Assembly (NCBI GenBank): GCA_016703325.1
Contig: JADJCH010000021.1
Location: 1-55,463, forward strand
Source: Burkholderiales bacterium
Lineage (GTDB): Bacteria; Pseudomonadota; Gammaproteobacteria; Burkholderiales; Burkholderiaceae_C
DNA length: 55,463 bases
Direction of reading: 5' to 3'
The position numbers and the translations under genes were made by a program. Below are positions 49,483 through 55,463 of this stretch, piece by piece (position 1 is the stretch's first letter; each line of letters begins with the position of its first letter). The notes under the pieces were generated by a model, which searched no databases, was not told the origin of the DNA, and saw only the letters and a program-made list of their open reading frames with translations.

Positions 49483-51609
49483 TCAACGACGGCGGCCACC
49501 GCGGTTCTTGCCGCCTTGGCCCGGCCGGCTGAAGTAGGCGTCGGCACCGATGTAGCCCACAGAGGTCTGCATCGGGTCGGGCTGCTTGGGCCCGCCCCCT
49601 TTCTGTCCCCGGCCGCCCTGCGGCCCACGGTCTTCTTCCATCGGCCGACCGAATCCGGAGGTGATGCGCTTGGAGCCGGTGGCAAAGCGCCGGTCGAAGG
49701 TTTGCTCCAGCGGATTGGGGATGCGCTGCGGGATGTCGTCGTCGTCGTCCGCAGAGCGAGGTTCACGCCGCTCCTCCCGACGATCGTCTCGCCGCTCATC
49801 TCGGCGTTCATCCCGGCGCTCGAAGCCACCCGGCCCCGCCTTGCCACGCTGCTTGCCGCCCTGCCCGCCCTGCCCGCCTTGCCCGCCCTGCGCGCCGCGT
49901 CCCGCCTGTCCCTGCGGACCCGGCGCCCCGCCCTTGGGCATGGCGCCGCCATGCTGCGCACCGCGCCCCCGGCCCTTGTCGAGCTGCGGCTGACCCTGAC
50001 CCTGACCCTGACCTTGGCTCTGGCCCTGGCGAAGACCCGCCTCTGGCGCAGCCAGGCGCCGGATCGCGCGCACATCGTCCTCGTCCAGCTCCACCCAGAC
50101 GCCGCGCTTGAGACCGCGCGGCAGCACCACGGTACCGTAGCGGATGCGGATCAGCCGGCTCACCGCCATGCCGATGCTTTCGAAGAGCTTGCGAACCTCT
50201 CGGTTGCGCCCCTCATTGATCACCACGCGGTACCAGTGGTTCGCCCCCTCTCCGCCACCATCCTCGATGGACTTGAAGGCTGCCGACTGGCCGTCGATCT
50301 CGACGCCGCTGAGCAGCTTCGCTCGTGCCGCCTCGTCAAGCGTCCCGAGCACTCGAGCCGCATACTCTCGCTCAACGCCGAACCGGGGATGCATCAGCTG
50401 GTTGGCCAGGTCACCCGAATTCGTGAAGAGCAACAGGCCTTCGGTGTTGATGTCCAGCCGCCCCACCGACAGCCACTTCCCATTTGGCAGCCGAGGCAGG
50501 TTGCGGAACACCGTCGGACGCCCTTCAGGGTCGTGGTGCGTGACCACCTCACCGACTGGCTTGTGGTACGCGATCACTCGGGCAGGCGGTGGCGCGATGC
50601 GGATCTTGACCGGCCGGCCGGCAATCTTGACTTGATCCCCCCGGGCCACCCGCATGCCCACGTGGGCCACCTCACCGTTGACGGTGACCTGGCCCTGCTC
50701 GATCAGGTCCTCCATGTCGCGGCGCGAACCAATGCCGGACTGCGCCAGCACCTTGTGCAGTTTGGGGGCTTCGGGTTCCGGGCGCAGAACGCGCTTGCCC
50801 AACTCTTCGGAGACGTCACCCTCGGCCGACTGGTCGTAGGCACCCGAAAGCACCTCGGTGAACAGTGCCCCGGCGTCGACCACCGGGGCAGGCTCGGAAG
50901 CCGCCGAAGGAACTTCTTCGTCCACATCACCCAGCGTAAAAAAGGGCGCCTCGGCGGGTGCGGGAGTCTCCGATGGCTCCGCAGCAACCGCGGCGGCCTG
51001 CTGCGCGGCCCCTTCGAGACGGCTCGATCCGCCGCGACCACGGCGGCCGCGATTGCGGCGGCGTCCGTTGGGTCCCGCCGTGGACTCCGAATCGTCCTCC
51101 GACACGGTGGACTCGACCTCGCCAGATGGCGCCCCGCCCGCTTCCTCGACGGTGCTCAGGGCCGGAGTTGCAGCAACGGTGACCGAAGCCGGCTCAGAGC
51201 GCGTCGGCTCGACCGCTCCCGTCTCGACGACCTCCACCGCAACCGGTTCTGCCGGCTTCTTGCGGGAACGCGTCGGACGCTTGGGCGGCGGCACCTCTGC
51301 GGCGACTTCCACCACCACCGGTGCAACGGCTTCGGCCACTGCCGGAAGCACGGCCTCAACGGCCACCACGGCCCCCTCTTCAGCAGCCTGCGCCGCGGCC
51401 TTGGGCTTGCGGGTACGCTTGGGTTTGGCCAGGACCTCTTCTTCGGCCACAACCGGGGTCAGATCCGCAGGCGTGGCGGGCGCTTCAGCCGACACGGCCT
51501 CAACCGCGGTCTTGCGAGGGGCGCGGCGGCGCTTCGGCAGTTCAGCACCTGCAGAGGCATCGGCGGTTGCGCCTTGCGGCAGGGATTCGTCTGGGTTCAT
51601 CTCATTCAT
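49483..51609 (-). CDS. rluB: 23S rRNA pseudouridine synthase RluB with large disordered extensions
   Basis: A 708-residue protein, more than twice the size of E. coli RluB (about 290). The core (about 280-540) has an S4 domain (KLHKVLAQSGIGSRRDMEDLIEQGQVTVNG) and the RsuA-family catalytic domain with VGRLDINTEGLLLFTNSGDLA, whose Asp is the nucleophile. The N-terminal 280 residues are Ala/Val/Pro/Glu-rich with basic patches (KRRRAPRK, KPKRTRKPK). The C-terminal 170 residues contain GQ repeats, GGQ repeats and an RRDE-type basic/acidic repeat. It isomerises uridine 2605-type sites in 23S rRNA. It is 9 bases after scpB. Confidence 0.95.
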   Translation of the reverse strand: MNEMNPDESLPQGATADASAGAELPKRRRAPRKTAVEAVSAEAPATPADLTPVVAEEEVLAKPKRTRKPKAAAQAAEEGAVVAVEAVLPAVAEAVAPVVVEVAAEVPPPKRPTRSRKKPAEPVAVEVVETGAVEPTRSEPASVTVAATPALSTVEEAGGAPSGEVESTVSEDDSESTAGPNGRRRNRGRRGRGGSSRLEGAAQQAAAVAAEPSETPAPAEAPFFTLGDVDEEVPSAASEPAPVVDAGALFTEVLSGAYDQSAEGDVSEELGKRVLRPEPEAPKLHKVLAQSGIGSRRDMEDLIEQGQVTVNGEVAHVGMRVARGDQVKIAGRPVKIRIAPPPARVIAYHKPVGEVVTHHDPEGRPTVFRNLPRLPNGKWLSVGRLDINTEGLLLFTNSGDLANQLMHPRFGVEREYAARVLGTLDEAARAKLLSGVEIDGQSAAFKSIEDGGGEGANHWYRVVINEGRNREVRKLFESIGMAVSRLIRIRYGTVVLPRGLKRGVWVELDEDDVRAIRRLAAPEAGLRQGQSQGQGQGQGQPQLDKGRGRGAQHGGAMPKGGAPGPQGQAGRGAQGGQGGQGGQGGKQRGKAGPGGFERRDERRDERRDDRREERREPRSADDDDDIPQRIPNPLEQTFDRRFATGSKRITSGFGRPMEEDRGPQGGRGQKGGGPKQPDPMQTSVGYIGADAYFSRPGQGGKNRGGRRR
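49861..49896 (-). repeat. 9-base tandem repeat in rluB (GGQ-type units)
   Basis: Four 9-base units of CTGCCCGCC type (one or two changes) encode the GGQ-rich block of the RluB C-terminal tail. In-frame unit length allows copy number change without frameshift. Confidence 0.75.
49991..50026 (-). repeat. 6-base tandem repeat in rluB (GQ units)
   Basis: Six hexamers of TGACCC type (the last three diverged) encode alternating Gly-Gln/Ser-Gln in the RluB tail, just after the catalytic domain. Confidence 0.8.
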
Positions 51610-51618
51610 CTTGTGGCC

Positions 51619-52431
51619 TCACTCCAAGGGGCCCAGTGCTTCGTCCGGCCGGAGAGCTTCCGAGGACCCACTGCCATTCAGCGGGTTGCCGGCCGCAACG
51701 GCCTCAATCAGGGCCGGGTCGGCGGCCATGCTCACGGGTTCATAGGTCGCAGGGGCCACGACCCGCCCCTCTGGTTCATCCGGGCGCCGTTGATGCAGGT
51801 TCTCCTGCCCCACAGCAACCCTCTCCTCCATCCGCTCGACGTCCTCGATCAGCGCCTCGTCCAACAACGAGGCCTGTTGTGGCAGTTTCTCGCCCAACCC
51901 AGCCGCAGCGCTGACCACGCCGGCACCGACCAGGGCGGGCAACTGCTCCAACGACTTCAAGCCCAGGTCGTCCAGAAACTGCCGGGTCGTGGCGTACAAC
52001 GCAGGGCGCCCCGGCGCCTCCCGATATCCAATGCTGTCGATCCAGCCTCGATCCTCCAACTGCTTGACGATCTGGCTGCTGACGGTGACACCGCGGATCT
52101 CCTCGATGTCACCCCGGGTCACAGGCTGCCGGTACGCGATGATCGCCAGGGTCTCCAGGGCGGCGCGCGAGTACTTCGGCGGCTTCTCCGGGTGCAGCCG
52201 GTCGAGGAAGACCCGCATCTCCGGTCGGCTCTGGAACCGCCATCCGCTGGCAACACAGACCAGTTCGACGCCCCGGCCGTTCCAGTCACGCACCAAATCG
52301 TCCAGAAGACCGCGCAGGGTGTCAGCTCCTATCGCACCATCAAACAAGGCGCGCATCTCGCGCAGCGGCAACGGCTGCTGTGCGCAAATGAGCGCCGTCT
52401 CAAGGACGCGCTTCGCATCCCTCGTATCCAT
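51619..52431 (-). CDS. scpB: Chromosome segregation and condensation protein ScpB
   Basis: A 270-residue kleisin-associated subunit of the SMC-ScpAB complex. It has two winged-helix domains (about 5-85 and 90-170). Conserved segments include LETALICAQQPLPLREM, YSRAALETLAIIAYRQPVTRGDIEEIRGV and the C-terminal-domain LYATTRQFLDDLGLKSLEQLP. A less conserved acidic tail follows. scpA is not next to it here. The 270-base gap upstream (52432-52701) contains only a small hairpin near the rluD end and no gene I can support. Confidence 0.94.
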   Translation of the reverse strand: MDTRDAKRVLETALICAQQPLPLREMRALFDGAIGADTLRGLLDDLVRDWNGRGVELVCVASGWRFQSRPEMRVFLDRLHPEKPPKYSRAALETLAIIAYRQPVTRGDIEEIRGVTVSSQIVKQLEDRGWIDSIGYREAPGRPALYATTRQFLDDLGLKSLEQLPALVGAGVVSAAAGLGEKLPQQASLLDEALIEDVERMEERVAVGQENLHQRRPDEPEGRVVAPATYEPVSMAADPALIEAVAAGNPLNGSGSSEALRPDEALGPLE

Positions 52432-52701
52432 CCGTCGATTGACTTCCTGGTCGGCCCCACGGCCCCGGGTTGGACTGCTTCGCAGCCGTGTAACTGATTT
52501 GGAGTCGGATTCAGTTCAACTCACGCGCCCCGGAAACGCTCAGTAGGCGCAGGCAAGCTTGGTACGTTATCTTCTTTTCCCACTGGGAAGGACCCCGCCG
52601 GGCCGCACCCGACAAACCTGTGAGTCGGTTGATCCCTGACTGGCCCAAGCATCCTTCAAGAGCTGGCCCAACTCCGAGGCTGCCCAGCACGGGCATGGCT
52701 A

Positions 52702-53910
52702 TCAGTCGATGTCGCTCATTGTAGCGATCACCGAAGAGATCTCGCTGGCCGCACCCGCAAGCTGGGCCCAGGCTGCGGCCAAGTCGGGAGGAAGTGCAGC
52801 GGAAAAGACACGGGAGCCACCTTCAACCGGGTGAACAAAACTCAAGCGGATCGCATGCAGCGCCTGTCGGTTCAACCCCAGTGCGGATCGCCCGCCGTAG
52901 AGCACGTCACCCAGCAATGGATGGCCCAGTGAGGCCAGGTGAACCCGAATCTGGTGAGTTCGGCCCGTGTGCAGGCGGCACAACCAGGCACTCACACCGG
53001 TCGATGGAACTCCGGTCTCGCCCGCAAGCTCTGCACTGGTCAGGCAAAAGGCGTCGGTGACGGATTCTTTTCCCGAAGCCACGATGGCCATGCGAATCCG
53101 CGACTTCGGATCGCGCCCCAGTGGGCGATCGATGCGCTGCCAGCCCGGCCGCCCTCTGCCATGGGCGATCGCGACATACTCGCGCTTGACTTCTCGAGCC
53201 GCGATCGCCCGCACCAGCGCCGTGTGCGCCCGCAGTGTGCGCGCGACCACCATCAGCCCTGAGGTGTCCTTGTCCAGCCGGTGCACGATGCCCGCACGCG
53301 GCAGCAGCGCCGCCCTGGGATCGTGCGCCAACAGGCCATTGAGCAGCGTCCCAGACCAGTTGCCGGCCGCCGGGTGGACCACCAATCCGGCAGGTTTGTG
53401 CAGCACCATCAGGTGCTCATCCTGGTAGACGATGTCCAACGGAACCGGCTCGGCCCGGAAAGCACTGCTCTGGGCCGTGGGCCGCAGCAGCACCTCGATC
53501 TCCTCGCCCGCCGACACCTTCCTTGAGGCCTGCTTGAGCACATTTTGAGCGCTGCTCACCAGTCCGTCAGCGATCAGGCTCTGCAGATGACTGCGTGAGA
53601 ACTCCGGCGCCAGCTCCACCAGCCATCGATCCAGGCGTTGACCATGCTGGGCCACATCCACCTTTGCCCGCCGCTGCTCGCTCTCAGGCAACGCAGACGC
53701 CCCGGGCTCAGCGACCAGGGCCGGGAGCTCACCCGGCTGGAAGGACATCGGATCGTCGGAGTCGTCACCCCCCTCCAAGACCGGGCCTGCCTGCTCAGCA
53801 CCAGATGCCGGCGCCAACACCCTGTTCATGTGCACGGGCACTGGCACTGGCACGGGCACGGCGGAATCCAGTACGACTGATCGGCTGCGCTTCCCGCGGG
53901 CAGCACTCAT
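52702..53910 (-). CDS. rluD: 23S rRNA pseudouridine synthase RluD
   Basis: A 402-residue enzyme making pseudouridines in helix 69 of 23S rRNA. The S4 domain (about 85-150) is followed by the catalytic domain with HKPAGLVVHPAAGNWSGTLLNGLL, the nucleophilic Asp in GIVHRLDKDTSGLMVVART, and HTGRTHQIRVHLASLGHPLLGD. The first 80 residues are an unusual extension with a VPVPVPVPVH run encoded by hexamer repeats. The ATG at 53910 gives this form; an ATG at 53829 would omit the repeat. The frame open further upstream runs through bamD and is not coding. It is divergent from bamD, a common arrangement. Confidence 0.95.
   Translation of the reverse strand: MSAARGKRSRSVVLDSAVPVPVPVPVHMNRVLAPASGAEQAGPVLEGGDDSDDPMSFQPGELPALVAEPGASALPESEQRRAKVDVAQHGQRLDRWLVELAPEFSRSHLQSLIADGLVSSAQNVLKQASRKVSAGEEIEVLLRPTAQSSAFRAEPVPLDIVYQDEHLMVLHKPAGLVVHPAAGNWSGTLLNGLLAHDPRAALLPRAGIVHRLDKDTSGLMVVARTLRAHTALVRAIAAREVKREYVAIAHGRGRPGWQRIDRPLGRDPKSRIRMAIVASGKESVTDAFCLTSAELAGETGVPSTGVSAWLCRLHTGRTHQIRVHLASLGHPLLGDVLYGGRSALGLNRQALHAIRLSFVHPVEGGSRVFSAALPPDLAAAWAQLAGAASEISSVIATMSDID
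53832..53861 (-). repeat. 6-base tandem repeat at the rluD N-terminus
   Basis: Five hexamers of GCACTG/GCACGG type encode the Val-Pro run near residues 18-27 of RluD. They lie 50-80 bases from the proposed start. Confidence 0.8.
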
Positions 53911-53921
53911 CGATGGATTCC

Positions 53922-53927
53922 TATAAT
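53922..53927 (+). promoter_or_regulatory. Candidate -10 of bamD
   Basis: A perfect TATAAT on the plus strand, 61 bases before the bamD start, within an AT-rich patch of the 78-base rluD/bamD gap. There is no good -35 at 17 bases. The same patch might also serve rluD on the other strand. Confidence 0.5.
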
Positions 53928-53988
53928 CAATTGATTCACGGTCAAGTCGGCCGCAGGCGGCAGCGCCGAATGGCAGGTCAGGAAAAGA

Positions 53989-54789
53989 ATGCTTGAGCTC
54001 AACTTTGCAAGGCGCCCGCGCGCCAAGGCCCTGGTGGCGGTGATCGTCGCGTCGGCGCTTCTGGGCGCCTGTGGAACCGACCCGAAGAAGGCCATTGACG
54101 ACGCCAAGAGCATTTCGCAATTGTACGAAGACGCCAGGGAAGAGGCCGCCGCCGGCGCCTACGAACCGGCGATCAAACTCTATGAAAGACTGGAAGCCCG
54201 TGCGGCTGGAACGCTGCTGTCCCAGCAGGCCCAACTGGAACAGGCCTATCTGTTGTATCGGCAGCGTGAGAACGCACGGGCTTTGGCGGTGGTCGAGCGC
54301 TTCCTGAGGCTCCATCCGGCCAGCCCTGCGGCCGACTATGCGCTGTACCTGCAGGGCCTGATCCATTTCAATGACGATCTGGGACTGTTCGGCAGCTGGT
54401 TTCCGCGCGACCTGTCCGAGCGGGATCAGCAGGCCTCAAGAGACTCCTACGCTGCCTTCCGACAATTGGTCGATCGATTTCCCGAGTCCCGCTATGCACC
54501 CGACGCCATCGCACGGATGAAGTACATCGTGGGAACGCTGGCGGCCTATGAGGTGCATGTGGCGCGCTACTACTATCGGAGGGGTGCTTATGTCGCGGCG
54601 GTCAACCGCGCTCAGCAGGCGGTGCAGGAGTTCCGTGGCGTTGCCGCTTCGGAAGAAGCCCTCTACCTGATGGCAGCCAGCTATGACCGCCTGGGGCTGA
54701 ACGACCTACGCGACGATGCGCTTCGTGTGCTCAAGACCAATCATCCCGACAGCGCATGGCTGCCTCAGGGGCAGCTGCGACAGCCCTGA
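53989..54789 (+). CDS. bamD: Outer-membrane protein assembly lipoprotein BamD
   Basis: A 266-residue essential BAM lipoprotein. The signal peptide ends in lipobox LGAC with Cys28 (ALLGACGTD). Five TPR-type repeats follow, for example YEDAREEAAAGAYEPAIKLYERLEAR and ALAVVERFLRLHPASPAADYALYLQGL, with the family's DDLGLFGSWFPRDLSERDQQASRDSYAAFRQLVDRFPESRYAPDA signature. It works with BamA and BamB, also encoded here. AGGAAAAGA precedes the ATG. It is convergent with the helicase gene. Confidence 0.96.
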   Translation: MLELNFARRPRAKALVAVIVASALLGACGTDPKKAIDDAKSISQLYEDAREEAAAGAYEPAIKLYERLEARAAGTLLSQQAQLEQAYLLYRQRENARALAVVERFLRLHPASPAADYALYLQGLIHFNDDLGLFGSWFPRDLSERDQQASRDSYAAFRQLVDRFPESRYAPDAIARMKYIVGTLAAYEVHVARYYYRRGAYVAAVNRAQQAVQEFRGVAASEEALYLMAASYDRLGLNDLRDDALRVLKTNHPDSAWLPQGQLRQP

Positions 54790-54810
54790 GCGCGCCAGCA
54801 CGCGGCAGGA

Positions 54811-55463
54811 TCATCGGCCATCGCCACCCACAGCCTCGGCACGGGTGCTGTGGGCGGCAGCGGACGAACCGTCGTTCAGGAGTTTGAGCCATGCCATGGC
54901 TGCTTCCGGACGATCCAGCAGCCCCATGGGCGGGAGCGCTCCAAGAAGCCGCCGTCCGTACGGCATGCCCAAGAGCCGTCGGTCGCAGATGACCAACAAG
55001 CCCCGGTCGGTTTCGCTTCGAATCAAGCGGCCGGCCCCCTGCTTCAAGGCGATGGCCGCCTCCGGCACGAAGTAGTCATCGAATGCGCTGCCGCCCTCGG
55101 ACTCGATGACGCGAGCCCGCGCCTCGGCCAGCGGATCGTTCGGCGGAGGAAAGGGCAACTTGTCGATCAACACGCACTGGAGGGCAGTGCCAGGCACATC
55201 GATGCCCTCCCAGAAACTGTGCGACCCCACCAGGACCGCCCTGGGTCGCGACAGGAATTGCGCCAGAAGGGCCCGCTTTGACGCCTCACCCTGCACCAGT
55301 ACCTCGATCGGAGGCGTCAGCTTGCCCAGCCGATCGCGCAGTCCAGCGCCAATGGTCTGTAACGCACGCAATGTGGTGGTCAGCACAAAACTCCGTCCAC
55401 CCAGCGCTTCGGCGCAATCCGCCGCAAGTCGGACAACGGACTCGCCATGGCCGGGCTCGCTGG
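54811..55463 (-). CDS. DinG/YoaA-family ATP-dependent DNA helicase, 5' part outside window
   Basis: The C-terminal 217 residues of a superfamily 2 XPD-like helicase; the frame is open at the window end. It contains SHSFWEGIDVPGTALQCVLIDKLPFPPPNDP (motif V region) and AAIALKQGAGRLIRSETDRGLLVICDRRL (motif VI with the Arg finger). These are typical of DinG/YoaA proteins that unwind DNA forks, flaps or R-loops in 5'-3' direction. The Fe-S cluster domain, if present, would be upstream of the visible part. It ends 21 bases from the convergent bamD stop. Confidence 0.9.
   Translation of the reverse strand, partial: SEPGHGESVVRLAADCAEALGGRSFVLTTTLRALQTIGAGLRDRLGKLTPPIEVLVQGEASKRALLAQFLSRPRAVLVGSHSFWEGIDVPGTALQCVLIDKLPFPPPNDPLAEARARVIESEGGSAFDDYFVPEAAIALKQGAGRLIRSETDRGLLVICDRRLLGMPYGRRLLGALPPMGLLDRPEAAMAWLKLLNDGSSAAAHSTRAEAVGGDGR

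Noticed and set aside
49770..50026. Short tandem repeats considered as a CRISPR array
   Set aside because: Units are 6 or 9 bases, contiguous without spacers, in frame within rluB, and no cas genes are present.
49378..52497. 1039-residue plus-strand open frame
   Set aside because: It lies antisense to rluB and scpB, whose domains are unmistakable. Its composition (Arg, His, Gly, Leu rich, no recognisable domain) is that of a GC-driven shadow frame.
52511..52696. 61-residue frame in the rluD-scpB gap
   Set aside because: No similarity that I recognise, no ribosome-binding site, and nothing to set it apart from random open frame.

Overview
This 55 kb window looks like ordinary chromosomal backbone of a high-GC betaproteobacterium of the order Burkholderiales (a Leptothrix/Rubrivivax/Sphaerotilus-like relative is my best guess, from gene order and protein style only). 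I recognise no phage, insertion sequence, integrase, CRISPR array or rRNA. About 52 protein genes and one tRNA are packed tightly, many with 1-4 base stop/start overlaps. Nearly all lie on the minus strand. The exceptions are the aromatic aminotransferase, the FAD oxidoreductase/PIN/nnr group, tRNA-Leu and bamD.

Layout, left to right. 1-6069 (minus): the end of the sequenced part of dnaQ, then a complete ISC iron-sulfur assembly operon transcribed iscR-iscS-iscU-iscA-hscB-hscA-fdx. It has a strong IscR-like operator over the iscR promoter and a terminator-like hairpin between iscA and hscB. 6209-8970: a low-molecular-weight phosphatase coupled to uvrB, divergent from the aminotransferase at 9082-10278. 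10315-25593 (minus): the long cell-envelope and translation cluster rpsB-tsf-pyrH-frr-uppS-cdsA-dxr-rseP-bamA-skp-lpxD-fabZ-lpxA-lpxB-rnhB-RNA methyltransferase. It makes ribosome components, UMP, undecaprenyl-PP, CDP-diacylglycerol, isoprenoid precursor, lipid A and the outer-membrane assembly machine. Hairpins sit after rpsB and after tsf, and rpsB has a long structured leader.

26019-29525 (plus): a DadA-like FAD oxidoreductase, an orphan PIN-domain protein behind three consecutive GC-rich hairpins, and the bifunctional NAD(P)HX repair enzyme Nnr. This is the most accessory-looking part. 29610-32179: rnr, divergent from tRNA-Leu(CAG), which ends in a textbook terminator. 32339-44352 (minus): hisS-yfgM-bamB-der-hfq-hflX-hflK-hflC-DUF2065-hisZ-purA-phosphoribosyltransferase. 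44449-49321 (minus): ndk-rlmN-pilF-rodZ-ispG. 49483-53910 (minus): rluD, scpB and a greatly enlarged rluB. 53989-54789 (plus): bamD. The window closes in a DinG-family helicase whose 5' part lies outside.

I did not find a clearly new multi-gene system. The observations most worth checking are cis-acting or architectural: the symmetric variant IscR operator, terminator-like hairpins inside the isc and rpsB-tsf-pyrH operons, the triple-hairpin element beside an antitoxin-less PIN gene, a seven-unit GAA repeat between iscR and iscS, and disordered repeat-encoded extensions of UvrB, RluD and RluB. Several start codons are non-ATG (hfq GTG; rnr and hflX probably TTG). All functional calls rest on reading motifs by eye; no database search was run.
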